DNA of 64,000 nt from NCBI GenBank assembly GCA_002364325.1, contig DEXV01000003.1, positions 386,392-450,391 of the forward strand, written 5' to 3'. The translations under genes were made by a program, and so were the position numbers. The DNA comes from Gillisia sp. UBA3175 (GTDB lineage: Bacteria > Bacteroidota > Bacteroidia > Flavobacteriales > Flavobacteriaceae). The notes below the pieces were generated by a model that searched no databases, was not told where the DNA came from, and was given only the letters and a program-made list of their open reading frames with translations. Of this stretch, positions 54,374-63,841 are shown piece after piece. How positions within the stretch are numbered: position 1 is the stretch's first letter; every line of letters starts with the position of its first letter.

Positions 54374-56026
54374 TCATTTTAAGCCTTCTACATTCACGTA
54401 AAACCCAATGTCTAATACTTTAATATCATCTAAATCCTCAACATCCTTTGGTAGTTTCTTCCAGATTGTTTCAGGTTCTAAGCGAATATTTTTCTTGTTT
54501 ATAATTACATCTATTGGCATTTTGAAATCACCAACATCTGTTTTCCAACGGTAAGCGATCTGTTTTTTATCCTTTTTAAATTGAAGTATTGGAATGGCTG
54601 AATGTCTTAAATATTGATCGAATATTGGTTTTAGATCAACAGTTGTTGATGCATCAAAGAAATCTTCCACTGTTTTTGTGTCAACACTTTTATGTTTGTA
54701 AGTGATTGAGTAATCTTTAAGAGTTTTCCACCATAATTCATCATTATGATAGATGCTTCTAAGGGTATTTAGAAGATTAGCCCCTTTAGAGTACATGTCT
54801 CCTGAACCTTCACTATTTACTCCATAATCCCCAATTATCGGAGATTTGTTTCCAATAGTTCCTCTAATCCCTTTTAAGTATTCTAAAGCTTCCTCTTTCC
54901 CCCATCTACTTTCAATATACACAGCTTCTGAATAAGTGGTGAAGCCTTCATGTATCCACATATCTGCAATATCATTAGCAGTAATACTATTTCCAAACCA
55001 TTCGTGTCCGGATTCATGAATAATGATAAAATCCCATTTTAAACCAATTCCGGTTTTAGAAAGGTCTCTGCCTAAATAACCCATTTTGTACTGATTTCCG
55101 TAGGCAACAGCACTTTGATGTTCCATTCCTAAATAGGGAGTTTCCACTAATTTATACCCATCTTCCTTAAATGGATACTCCCCAAATTTATCATAGAAAG
55201 CCGCCATCATTGGTTTAACTTCTTCAAATTGTTTTTTTGCCTTTTCCAAATTGTAGGGTAACACATAGTAATCTAAGTCGAGATCCTGAAAAGTATCGTG
55301 GAAATGCACGTAGTTCCCAATGTTAAAAACAATATCGTAATTATTTATTGGGTTAGTTACTTGATAACTCCATCTCGTGTATCCATTACCAAGATCTAAG
55401 GTATCTATCGCTCTACCATTAGAAACATTGGTAAGACCATTTGGAATGGCTATTTCGATAAGCGCTTCTTCTGGCTCATCGCTTTGATGGTCTTTATTTG
55501 GATACCATAAACTTGCGCCGGTTCCTTGAACTGCAACTGCGATCCACGGATTTCCTTCTTTATCTTTCTCAAAAACAAAACCACCATCCCAAGGAGCATT
55601 TTTTGCTACTATAGGATTTCCGGAATAGAAAACCTGAACTGAATCTTTTTCGGTTGCTTTTAAAGTATCGTTGAATTCTACAAAAACTGCATTAAATTTT
55701 CGGGAATAAGACAGTGTCTCATTTTTATGAAGGATAGAATCGATCTTCATGTTTTCGAAAAGATCGATCTGCATTACAGGTAATTCCTTTTCAGTTTTAA
55801 AACTGATGGTATTAAATCCAGAGATATATTTTTCTTCCGGATCTATCTGAACTTGCAAATGATACTTCAAAACATCGTAATCTCTTTCTTGTCGTAATGA
55901 ACCTCTTAAAGAATCAGCTTCGGTATATTGTTGCTGTTTGTTGCTTAAAACTTGAGCAGAAATATTTTCGAAAAAAAAAGCACAGGCAATTACTAATAAT
56001 GCTAGGGTATAAATTCTATTCTTCAT
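54374..56026 (-). CDS. exported M1 family aminopeptidase (second copy)
   Basis: A 550-residue zinc aminopeptidase with a signal peptide (about 1-24, FENISAQ). It has GMEHQSAVAYGN and HESGHEW with the third ligand Glu in IHEGFTTYSE. It ends after a short C-terminal domain, without the long helical repeat region of the enzyme at 32571. DVLKYHLQVQIDPEEKYISG starts the beta domain. It follows the acyl-CoA carboxylase gene by 9 bases on the minus strand and probably shares its transcript. Confidence 0.91.
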   Translation of the reverse strand: MKNRIYTLALLVIACAFFFENISAQVLSNKQQQYTEADSLRGSLRQERDYDVLKYHLQVQIDPEEKYISGFNTISFKTEKELPVMQIDLFENMKIDSILHKNETLSYSRKFNAVFVEFNDTLKATEKDSVQVFYSGNPIVAKNAPWDGGFVFEKDKEGNPWIAVAVQGTGASLWYPNKDHQSDEPEEALIEIAIPNGLTNVSNGRAIDTLDLGNGYTRWSYQVTNPINNYDIVFNIGNYVHFHDTFQDLDLDYYVLPYNLEKAKKQFEEVKPMMAAFYDKFGEYPFKEDGYKLVETPYLGMEHQSAVAYGNQYKMGYLGRDLSKTGIGLKWDFIIIHESGHEWFGNSITANDIADMWIHEGFTTYSEAVYIESRWGKEEALEYLKGIRGTIGNKSPIIGDYGVNSEGSGDMYSKGANLLNTLRSIYHNDELWWKTLKDYSITYKHKSVDTKTVEDFFDASTTVDLKPIFDQYLRHSAIPILQFKKDKKQIAYRWKTDVGDFKMPIDVIINKKNIRLEPETIWKKLPKDVEDLDDIKVLDIGFYVNVEGLK

Positions 56027-56035
56027 TCTAAAAAA

Positions 56036-57664
56036 TTAAGTTTGTATCACCCCTAAATTAAAATCTTTGGTAATAGGAGAGTGGTTAGCAGCCTCTATCC
56101 CGGTGGAGATCCATTTTCTGGTATCCAAAGGATTTATAATAGCATCTGTCCATAATCTAGCAGCTGCATAATAGGGTGAAGTTTGCTTATCATATCTCGC
56201 TTTTATCTTATCGAAAACTTCTTTTTCTTTAGCTTCATCTACTTTTTCCCCTTTTTTGGCCATAGAAGCAGTTTCAATTTGAGCTAAAACTTTAGCGGCT
56301 TGTGTTCCTCCCATTACGGCAAGTTCTGCACTTGGCCAGGCAACCATAAATCTAGGGTCGTAGGCCTTTCCACACATCGCATAATTTCCAGCTCCGTAAG
56401 AATTTCCAATAACAATTGTGAATTTTGGAACCACAGAATTACTAACAGCGCTAACCATTTTAGCTCCATCTTTTATGATTCCACCATGTTCACTTTTGCT
56501 TCCAACCATAAAACCGGTAACATCTTGTAAGAACACTAAAGGTATTTTCTTCTGATTACAGTTTGAAATGAATCTAGTGGCTTTATCTGCAGAATCGGAG
56601 TAGATAACTCCTCCAAATTGCATTTCACCAGTTTTAGTTTTCACTATTTTTCTCTGATTAGCAACAATTCCTACTGCCCAACCATCTATTCTGGCATATC
56701 CTGTAATTATGGTTTGCCCATATCCTTCTTTATATTCTTCAAATTCTGAGTCATCCACCAATCGGGAAATGATCTCACGCATATCATACTGATCGGTTCT
56801 TTTTCTTGGTAAAATCCCAAAGATCTCATTAGGGTCTAATTTTGGTTTTATCGAATCTTTACGGCTAAAACCAGCTTTATCATAATCCCCGATCTTATCC
56901 ATGATAGATTTGATCTTATCTAATGCATCTTTATCATCTTTTGCCTTATAATCTGTAACTCCACTAATTTCAGAATGAGTGGTAGCTCCTCCTAAAGTTT
57001 CGTTATCTATAGATTCGCCAATAGCAGCTTTCACCAAATAGCTTCCAGCTAAAAAGATACTTCCTGTTTTTTCTACGATAATAGCTTCATCGCTCATGAT
57101 AGGTAAATAAGCTCCACCTGCAACACAGCTTCCCATGATGGCAGATATTTGGGTAATTCCCATGCTACTCATCACCGCATTGTTTCTAAAGATGCGACCA
57201 AAATGTTCCTTATCTGGAAAGATCTCATCCTGCATAGGCAAATAAACCCCTGCACTATCTACTAAATATATAATAGGAAGTCTGTTCTCTATGGCTATTT
57301 CCTGAGCTCTCAAATTCTTTTTAGCAGTAATAGGAAACCAAGCACCTGCTTTCACGGTAGCATCATTTGCTACAACTATACATTGTTTCCCTGCAACGTG
57401 ACCTATTTTAACCACCACACCACCACTAGGGCAGCCGCCGTGCTCTTCATACATTTCATCACCTACAAATGCGCCAATTTCTATTGCGGTATCTGAATCT
57501 TCCAAAAGATAATTGATTCGTTCCCGAGCCGTCATTTTCCCTTTAGCATGATGTTTTTCTATTCGTTTTTCGCCACCACCAAGTTTTATTTGTGCTAGTT
57601 TCTGGCGAAGAGTAGAAAGTAAAAGTTTATTGTGATCTTCATTTTTATTGAAGTTAAGATCCAT
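56036..57664 (-). CDS. acyl-CoA carboxylase beta subunit (carboxyltransferase)
   Basis: A 542-residue carboxyltransferase with both crotonase-like halves. GGGEKRIEKHHAKGKMTARE, the acyl-CoA oxyanion GSCVAGGAYLPIMSDEA and the biotin-side GNSYGAGNYAMCGKAYDPRF are intact. Length and motifs fit methylcrotonyl-CoA carboxylase beta (leucine breakdown) better than propionyl-CoA carboxylase, but the choice is not certain. No biotin-carboxylase alpha subunit lies in the window. It is divergent from the DinB gene. Confidence 0.9.
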   Translation of the reverse strand: MDLNFNKNEDHNKLLLSTLRQKLAQIKLGGGEKRIEKHHAKGKMTARERINYLLEDSDTAIEIGAFVGDEMYEEHGGCPSGGVVVKIGHVAGKQCIVVANDATVKAGAWFPITAKKNLRAQEIAIENRLPIIYLVDSAGVYLPMQDEIFPDKEHFGRIFRNNAVMSSMGITQISAIMGSCVAGGAYLPIMSDEAIIVEKTGSIFLAGSYLVKAAIGESIDNETLGGATTHSEISGVTDYKAKDDKDALDKIKSIMDKIGDYDKAGFSRKDSIKPKLDPNEIFGILPRKRTDQYDMREIISRLVDDSEFEEYKEGYGQTIITGYARIDGWAVGIVANQRKIVKTKTGEMQFGGVIYSDSADKATRFISNCNQKKIPLVFLQDVTGFMVGSKSEHGGIIKDGAKMVSAVSNSVVPKFTIVIGNSYGAGNYAMCGKAYDPRFMVAWPSAELAVMGGTQAAKVLAQIETASMAKKGEKVDEAKEKEVFDKIKARYDKQTSPYYAAARLWTDAIINPLDTRKWISTGIEAANHSPITKDFNLGVIQT

Positions 57665-57865
57665 AAGAATTTCAGCGTTTAATTTCCCGAATAATAATAT
57701 GTTTAAAAATAAAATTGAGCCAGAATAATTTCGAGATTTTACGCCGGCTTCAGTATCTTGGCTAAAATACGAAAACGAGCTAATTTTCTACGAGGAAACC
57801 ATTGTAAAATTGCTATTTCTGAAGTTAATTTAGGATTTATTTAATGAAGTCATAATTATAATAGC

Positions 57866-58336
57866 ATGGAAGAGATTAAAAATCAGTTGATTAAACATAT
57901 AGATGGCGGTGAAGCCTTTATGCCGGTAGATAAAATGTGGGATTATATAAGCTTAAAAAATTTATGTACACGCCCTAAGGATTTGCCATACTCCTTTTAT
58001 GAGATCTTTTATCATATGCGTTTCGCACAAAAGGATATTCTAGATTATATTTTAGATGAAGATTATACAAGCAATGACTGGCCACAAGATTATTGGCCTT
58101 CAGAAAACAACCTAAAATCTCAAGAAGAGTGGGATGTTCTAGTTCTGAAATTTAAAGAAGAGCGAAAACAACTAATTAATTATATTTTAAGGAAGGAGCA
58201 CGATCTTCTGAAGCCATTGAATTCTGATACTAAACACACATTATTGCGGGAAATATTATTGGTGATCGAGCATAACGCCTATCATTCAGGTCAGTTATTA
58301 ATCATTTTACGAAGCTTAGGACTATACCCAGCATAA
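57866..58336 (+). CDS. DinB family protein
   Basis: A 156-residue four-helix-bundle protein. The metal-binding His residues of the family fit FYEIFYHMRFAQKDIL (about 46-61) and the late IEHNAYHSGQLLIILRSLG (about 132-150). DinB-like enzymes are diverse thiol-dependent transferases or have unknown activity. It stands between two unrelated transcription units; its role is unknown. Confidence 0.88.
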   Translation: MEEIKNQLIKHIDGGEAFMPVDKMWDYISLKNLCTRPKDLPYSFYEIFYHMRFAQKDILDYILDEDYTSNDWPQDYWPSENNLKSQEEWDVLVLKFKEERKQLINYILRKEHDLLKPLNSDTKHTLLREILLVIEHNAYHSGQLLIILRSLGLYPA

Positions 58337-58493
58337 TTTGTCTTTGGGATGCTGAGAAGCCACGAAAATTTAAGATATTTGTAGCGTTAAAAAAATAAAG
58401 GAATCTTTCGAAAACATTCGCTTATTTTTTTCTGATTCTATTAAAAGGTTCATAGGATTATAAGGATGTTTTATAATTAAAAATCAATTTAAA

Positions 58494-60185
58494 ATGGCAG
58501 ATGATAATAAGGTGATTTTCTCCATGTCTGGGTTAACCAAGACTTTCCCGGGAGCAAATACCCCAGTTCTTAAGAATATTTATTTAAGTTTTTTCTACGG
58601 AGCAAAAATTGGAATTCTAGGTCTTAACGGTTCGGGAAAATCCACGTTGCTAAAGATCATAGCTGGAATGGAAAAGAATTATCAGGGAGATGTAGTGTTT
58701 TCTCCTGGATATACCGTTGGAATGTTGGAGCAGGAACCACAACTGGATGACGAAAAAACAGTTTTAGAGGTTGTAAAAGAAGGCGCTGCAGAAACTGTTG
58801 CAATTTTAGACGAGTATAACAAGATCAACGATATGTTTGGTCTTCCGGAGGTTTATGAAGATGCCGATAAGATGCAAAAACTTATGGATAAGCAAGCACT
58901 GTTGCAAGACCAGATAGACGCTTCAAACGCATGGGAATTAGATACCAAACTGGAAATTGCGATGGATGCATTGCGCACTCCAGATGGTAATAAGAAGATT
59001 GGAGTACTTTCTGGAGGGGAACGCAGAAGAGTAGCATTATGTAGATTATTGCTTCAGGAACCAGACGTATTGCTATTGGATGAGCCTACTAACCACTTGG
59101 ATGCAGAATCTGTTCACTGGCTAGAGCACCATTTATCCCAGTACAAAGGAACGGTGATCGCGGTAACTCACGATAGATATTTCTTGGATAACGTTGCAGG
59201 TTGGATCTTAGAACTTGATAGAGGAGAAGGTATTCCGTGGAAAGGTAACTATTCTTCTTGGTTGGATCAAAAATCTAGGCGAATGGCTCAAGAACAAAAA
59301 ACGGCAAGCAAGCGTCAAAAAACATTAGAACGAGAGCTGGAATGGGCTAGAATGTCTCCCAAAGGAAGACAAACCAAGCAAAAGGCGAGATTGAATAATT
59401 ACGACAAATTATTGAGTCAGGATCAAAAGCAGATGGATGAAAAGTTAGAGATCTACATCCCTAATGGACCTCGACTTGGAACCAATGTTATTGAAGCCAA
59501 AGGGGTAAGCAAAGCTTTTGACGATAAATTATTATATGAAGACCTAAACTTTAATCTTCCACAAGCGGGAATTGTTGGAGTGATTGGACCAAACGGAGCA
59601 GGTAAGACCACGATCTTTAAAATGATCATGGGAGAAGAGAAACCAGATAATGGGGAATTCTTGGTTGGAGATACCGTTCAGATCGCATATGTAGATCAGG
59701 CGCATTCCAATATAGATCCTGAAAAATCTATCTGGCAAAACTTTAGTGATGGTCAGGAATTGATCATGATGGGAGGGAAGCAGGTAAATTCTCGAGCTTA
59801 TTTAAGCAGATTCAACTTTGGAGGAAGCGAGCAAAATAAGAAAGTAAGCATGCTTTCTGGTGGAGAGCGCAACAGGCTTCACCTTGCAATGACCTTAAAA
59901 GAAGAAGGAAACGTGTTATTACTGGATGAGCCAACAAACGATTTAGACGTTAACACCCTGCGTGCTTTGGAAGAAGGTTTAGATAACTTTGCCGGCTGTG
60001 CGGTAGTGATCTCTCACGACAGATGGTTCTTAGATAGAATATGTACGCATATTCTTGCTTTTGAAGGAGACTCCCAAGTGTATTTCTTTGAAGGTGGTTT
60101 CTCTGAATATGAGGAAAATAAAAAGAAACGTTTGGGTGGAGATTTGATGCCAAAGCGTATTAAATACAAGAAGCTGACTAGATAG
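58494..60185 (+). CDS. ettA: energy-dependent translational throttle protein EttA
   Basis: A 563-residue ABC-F protein close in length to E. coli EttA (555). Both ATP sites are intact: Walker A GLNGSGKST and GPNGAGKTT, signatures LSGGERRRVAL and LSGGERNRLHLA, Walker [12 protein letters not shown] and [11 protein letters not shown]. The arm insert in the first domain and the basic P-site-tRNA-interacting linker (about 245-315; ARMSPKGRQTKQKARLNNYD) are present. It gates the ribosome's first elongation step according to ADP/ATP ratio. It ends at a strong terminator. Confidence 0.96.
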   Translation: MADDNKVIFSMSGLTKTFPGANTPVLKNIYLSFFYGAKIGILGLNGSGKSTLLKIIAGMEKNYQGDVVFSPGYTVGMLEQEPQLDDEKTVLEVVKEGAAETVAILDEYNKINDMFGLPEVYEDADKMQKLMDKQALLQDQIDASNAWELDTKLEIAMDALRTPDGNKKIGVLSGGERRRVALCRLLLQEPDVLLLDEPTNHLDAESVHWLEHHLSQYKGTVIAVTHDRYFLDNVAGWILELDRGEGIPWKGNYSSWLDQKSRRMAQEQKTASKRQKTLERELEWARMSPKGRQTKQKARLNNYDKLLSQDQKQMDEKLEIYIPNGPRLGTNVIEAKGVSKAFDDKLLYEDLNFNLPQAGIVGVIGPNGAGKTTIFKMIMGEEKPDNGEFLVGDTVQIAYVDQAHSNIDPEKSIWQNFSDGQELIMMGGKQVNSRAYLSRFNFGGSEQNKKVSMLSGGERNRLHLAMTLKEEGNVLLLDEPTNDLDVNTLRALEEGLDNFAGCAVVISHDRWFLDRICTHILAFEGDSQVYFFEGGFSEYEENKKKRLGGDLMPKRIKYKKLTR

Positions 60186-60260
60186 TAATAATAGATTTTA
60201 GTCTGGATTCAAGCCTGAAATAAATTCAGGATGAAGATTTTTACAGATCAAAATTATCTC

Positions 60261-60300
60261 AAAAAAAAAACTCCGAAGATGTAGTTCTTCGGAGTTTTTT
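60261..60300. terminator. bidirectional terminator after ettA
   Basis: AACTCCGAAGA pairs with TCTTCGGAGTT around TGTAGT (60269-60296), with A10 before and T6 after; it serves ettA and the lipoprotein gene at 60328. Confidence 0.9.
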
Positions 60301-60327
60301 ATGTTTAAATTTTTAATAATTCTGTGT

Positions 60328-60717
60328 TTATTTTCTTTTGAAAACCAAAGTCAATTCATCATCTGCAATTTGTGGATCGTCAATTTTATCTAAGGTCAGC
60401 ACGTCGCCTTCAATTGAATAATTATAATTTGTTGGAACTCCATTAAATGAAATTTTATTATCGGAAAGTTGATAATTGTAAGAGCCATTATCAGCAATAA
60501 AATAATACGTATCTGGAGGATTTCCTATGGAAACAGCTTGTTTTGAATTATCGAAGTTCAAAGTGAAATCCTTAATATCTACCTCAGGATCAAATCCACA
60601 GAAACAATAAGCATCTGTAAGATACCACTCTCCAGTTAAGCGTTCATCTTTTATTTCTTCTTTAGAACATGAAGAAAAAATCGTGATAAGAGTAGTGATT
60701 ATTAAAAGCTTTTTCAT
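60328..60717 (-). CDS. small lipocalin-like lipoprotein
   Basis: A 129-residue lipoprotein (lipobox Cys17, ITIFSSC) continuing SKEEIKDE, acidic like a surface-export signal. The mature part is strand-rich and starts LTGEWYLTDAYCF, with a closing DDELTLVFKRK, like the small lipocalin-type proteins common in flavobacteria. The frame stays open to 60852, but that would overlap the helicase gene; the ATG at 60717 matches a classic signal peptide. Function unknown. Confidence 0.78.
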   Translation of the reverse strand: MKKLLIITTLITIFSSCSKEEIKDERLTGEWYLTDAYCFCGFDPEVDIKDFTLNFDNSKQAVSIGNPPDTYYFIADNGSYNYQLSDNKISFNGVPTNYNYSIEGDVLTLDKIDDPQIADDELTLVFKRK

Positions 60718-60754
60718 TTTCAGCAATGTTTTGGTGCAATTAAATATAATGAAA

Positions 60755-61996
60755 TTATTTATACCATCTCTTTTTATTTGCTTTAGAGCCACTGCCCTTT
60801 CTGCCTTTTTTATGCTTGCTTCCCTTTTTCTTATGCACAACAGGTTCTGCATTTTTCTCTAAGGGATAAGGATGATCTACTTCCTGCGGAATTTTTTCCC
60901 CGATCAAGGTTTCAATAAATTTTACATACGTTTTCTCATCTGCACTGCAAAAAGAAATGGAAGTTCCAACGCTTCCGGCACGGCCTGTACGTCCAATTCT
61001 GTGAACATAAACTTCTGGCATACTTGGAATATCAAAATTGATCACAAAATCTAAAGTGTCTATATCTAGTCCGCGGGCAGCAAGATCTGTTGCTACCAAA
61101 ATATTTACTTCTTTATTTTTGAATCTACTTAAAGCCGTTGTACGATCAGACTGACTTTTATCTCCATGAAGTTCATCTGCTTTAAACCCATTTTTCACTA
61201 AAGATTGTAAGGCTTTCTCAACTCCAAATTTGGTTCTTCTAAAAATAAGCACAGACTTGTCTTTAACCACATTTCGCATTACGTATAACAGCAATTCCGT
61301 TTTATCTTGTTTAGGTACCATATAGAGCTTTTGAGCAATAGAAGGCGCTGCTGATGAGTTTACAGTAAGTTCTATTTTCTCAGGGTCTTGAAGTAAGGAT
61401 TTTGCAAGATCCTGAACTTTTGGAGGAATTGTTGCTGAAAACATTAAGCGTTGCTCCAAATTTGGAGAAAGCCGAATGATCTTTTGTACTTCATCTATAA
61501 AGCCCATATCCAGCATTAGATCGGCTTCATCTAGCACTAAAACCTCAACTTCATCTAGATTGATGTAGCCTTGTTTTCGAAGATCCAGTAACCTTCCCGG
61601 AGTTGCAACTAAAATATGCAATCCGCTTTTCAACATATTAATTTGTGGCTGCATAGAAGCACCCCCAAACACAACTCCAGATTGTATGTTGGTGTGTTGC
61701 GAATAGGCTTTTATATTCTCCTCAATTTGCACAGCTAGTTCTCGGGTAGGGCTTACTATTAATACAGAAAGCTTACTCTTCTCAGTTCCATCTCCAACCT
61801 TTTTATTCAATAACTGAATAAGTGGAATTGCAAAAGCACCGGTTTTTCCAGTTCCGGTTTGTGCACAGGCTATTACATCATTCCGTCGTAAAATTTCTGG
61901 AATTACTCTTTCCTGAATTGGTGTAGGAGTGGTGTGCCCGATTTCAGATATGGCCTGAAGTATAGGTGGTGATAAAGGAAGGTCTTCAAAAAGCAT
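60755..61996 (-). CDS. DEAD-box RNA helicase, RhlE-like
   Basis: A 413-residue helicase with a full motif set: Q motif (TPTPIQERVIP), Walker A AQTGTGKTGAF, PTRELA, LVLDEADLMLDMGF, SAT, LVATDLAARGLDI and HRIGRTGRAG. The tail (about 380-413) is a short basic extension (KKKGSKHKKGRKGSGSKANK) that should bind RNA, as in RhlE proteins. It takes part in ribosome assembly or RNA turnover, often at low temperature. A TAnnTTTG element lies 17 bases upstream of the ATG. Confidence 0.93.
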   Translation of the reverse strand: MLFEDLPLSPPILQAISEIGHTTPTPIQERVIPEILRRNDVIACAQTGTGKTGAFAIPLIQLLNKKVGDGTEKSKLSVLIVSPTRELAVQIEENIKAYSQHTNIQSGVVFGGASMQPQINMLKSGLHILVATPGRLLDLRKQGYINLDEVEVLVLDEADLMLDMGFIDEVQKIIRLSPNLEQRLMFSATIPPKVQDLAKSLLQDPEKIELTVNSSAAPSIAQKLYMVPKQDKTELLLYVMRNVVKDKSVLIFRRTKFGVEKALQSLVKNGFKADELHGDKSQSDRTTALSRFKNKEVNILVATDLAARGLDIDTLDFVINFDIPSMPEVYVHRIGRTGRAGSVGTSISFCSADEKTYVKFIETLIGEKIPQEVDHPYPLEKNAEPVVHKKKGSKHKKGRKGSGSKANKKRWYK

Positions 61997-62013
61997 ACAT
62001 ATTGTTTAGATGG

Positions 62014-62021
62014 CAAAGATA
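62014..62021 (-). promoter_or_regulatory. putative promoter of the DEAD-box helicase gene (-7 element)
   Basis: Minus strand TATCTTTG, a full TAnnTTTG match; predicted leader about 14 bases. The -33 region is weak (CTG). Confidence 0.45.
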
Positions 62022-62077
62022 CTACAATTGTATTATGAGCTGGCAGCTACTTTTAAAAGCAGAGGCCTTAATTCAGT

Positions 62078-62632
62078 TTAATTAAAATATAGCACTTGAG
62101 ATGACACCTTATTGTTTGGAGTTACTGTAACTATGAATAATCCACCATTTTCATCATCTGGAAGATCTTCATATTTTTTATTCTTTAAAATGGCATTTAC
62201 GAAAGCTGGAGTAGTATTGCTATGTCCAACTATAAGCACAGTCTTTCCCTTTGTTTTCTGCTGAAAATTCTGATTATACATATCTGCTTGATCGTAAATC
62301 TCAACTTCTAAATTATTAGCTTCAGCTATAGGTAGTGCAGTAGCTTTTGTTCTATTATAATTGGTGCTATAAACCATATCGAATGATACTTCTTTTAATA
62401 CCTTGGCCCAGTTTTGAGCTCTTTTAATTCCTATTTCTGTAAGCTTCGGGTCTTTTTCTGAAGGATCAGTTCTATCTTTCTCAGCATGTCTTATAAGATA
62501 ATAAGTGGTGTTATTCCAATGGGCTTTAGAATCTTCTACTTGTTTTAATATGTGCTTATCTGATGATTCAGATTGCTGAAAATTGCAGCTCGCTAGAATC
62601 ATTATTAGTATTAAAGAAAGATTTTTCTTCAT
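62078..62632 (-). CDS. histidine phosphatase family lipoprotein
   Basis: A 184-residue lipoprotein (lipobox Cys16, MILASC) with a phosphoglycerate-mutase-like phosphatase domain. The phospho-accepting His is in YLIRHAEKDRTD, and the second catalytic His in VLIVGHSNTTPAF. SFDMVYSTNYNRTKATALP carries the second conserved Arg. It probably dephosphorylates a small molecule or a protein outside the cytoplasm. It follows the phytase-like gene by 3 bases on the same strand, so the two form an operon of two envelope-bound enzymes. Confidence 0.88.
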   Translation of the reverse strand: MKKNLSLILIMILASCNFQQSESSDKHILKQVEDSKAHWNNTTYYLIRHAEKDRTDPSEKDPKLTEIGIKRAQNWAKVLKEVSFDMVYSTNYNRTKATALPIAEANNLEVEIYDQADMYNQNFQQKTKGKTVLIVGHSNTTPAFVNAILKNKKYEDLPDDENGGLFIVTVTPNNKVSSQVLYFN

Positions 62633-62635
62633 AGC

Positions 62636-63727
62636 TTATTTAAAAATTACTTCCATTAGGATAACTTGATTAAGTTGCTCCCCTAAGGTATTAAAATTAT
62701 TATCTGAAATTAATATAAGTGATCTATTTCCATTAGGAAGCAATGGTCCAAAAGTCATTCCTTCGACATTGTCAATTCCCTTTGTGAGTTTTTTCTTTAC
62801 AGATTTAAAATCGAATACAAGTTGTTTAGTTGCTCTCTTATATTTTTCCTTTCTAAGATTTTTAAATTCTACTGTGTTTGTTGCTTCTTCTGCGTTCACT
62901 TCGAATATTCTAACTGTATTTCCTAAACTTCCATGCCCTGCAGAAAAGGCTCTTTCCAAAACTAAGAATTTCTTTGGGGCGTATTCAATCAATTCAGTGA
63001 GTCCGTTCACAGCAAAATATTTCCAGGGTATTTTAGTGATCCCTTCCAATTCCATCACAAACTGATCTGTGGCTTGGCCGGTTTCTTTATTAAAATGTGT
63101 AATTCTAATAGGGGACTTGGTTGGGAATAATTTGGGCTTGGACCCATCTAAAGTAAGTGGAAGTTCCATTCCTACCCAATAGCCTTCATTTGAATAGTCA
63201 TGGGTTAATCCTTCGAATACCCCATTATTTCTAGGCTTTTGTTTTCCTGTTGAAGTAAAGTAACTTGGAAGGTTAAAATTTCTAATAAAATCACCTTTAG
63301 AATTTACATAGAAAATAGATGGTTTTTGATTTGCTTTTATTGCTCCTTCACTTGTAAGAAGTATAGTATTAGAATCTTGAATTCTTACCGATTCTAAGTC
63401 TAAGGTATTTGCTTTTAAAAAACCATTGGATCTATCTAATTGAATAAGCTTATTTATAAATATTGTATCAATTTGGTTTTGGGAGATTTTGATCTGAGCC
63501 TCATAAAATCTTGGATTTCCAGGATGATCACAAACCAAATAATATTTATCCTCATGAAAATCTATTCCGGATAGTCCCCCAACCTTGGTTCCATCTACTT
63601 CTAGATCGCTGGATAAAACATAGTCATCCAAGTATCGTAGTTCTATATTTTTTGAAGTCAATTTTTTTGAAGTACCACAGGAAGTGAGTGTTGCCACTGC
63701 AAGGGTAAATAATAGTAGTTTTTTCAT
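62636..63727 (-). CDS. esterase-like phytase family lipoprotein
   Basis: A 364-residue lipoprotein (lipobox Cys17, VATLTSC) with a beta-propeller-like fold of the phytase-like family (PF13449 type). Visible blocks include VGGLSGIDFHEDKYYLVCDH (about 50-69), LDLESVRIQDSNTILLTSEG, NNGVFEGLTHDYSNEGYWVG and DNVEGMTFGPLLPNGNRSLI. The family name comes from sequence similarity; phytase activity is not shown for most members. The frame extends to 63787, but the ATG at 63727 starts a clean signal peptide. It precedes the phosphatase lipoprotein gene by 3 bases. Confidence 0.85.
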   Translation of the reverse strand: MKKLLLFTLAVATLTSCGTSKKLTSKNIELRYLDDYVLSSDLEVDGTKVGGLSGIDFHEDKYYLVCDHPGNPRFYEAQIKISQNQIDTIFINKLIQLDRSNGFLKANTLDLESVRIQDSNTILLTSEGAIKANQKPSIFYVNSKGDFIRNFNLPSYFTSTGKQKPRNNGVFEGLTHDYSNEGYWVGMELPLTLDGSKPKLFPTKSPIRITHFNKETGQATDQFVMELEGITKIPWKYFAVNGLTELIEYAPKKFLVLERAFSAGHGSLGNTVRIFEVNAEEATNTVEFKNLRKEKYKRATKQLVFDFKSVKKKLTKGIDNVEGMTFGPLLPNGNRSLILISDNNFNTLGEQLNQVILMEVIFK

Positions 63728-63780
63728 TATATGGATAAAGGGTAAAAATAACAAATCCTTAAGATAAAAATAGGAGTTTC

Positions 63781-63815
63781 TTGACACAATAAAGAAATAC
63801 TAAATCTTAGATTTG
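63781..63815 (+). promoter_or_regulatory. putative csbD promoter
   Basis: TTG(ACA) at 63781-63783, 24 bases, TAGATTTG at 63808-63815, a full -7 match. Predicted leader about 22 bases. Confidence 0.5.
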
Positions 63816-63841
63816 ATTATTATTAACTAAAAAACCAGATT

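Noticed and set aside
58388..58432. Imperfect inverted repeat between the DinB and ettA genes as a terminator
   Set aside because: Stem has two internal mismatches in 12 pairs and is mostly A-T; too weak to call.
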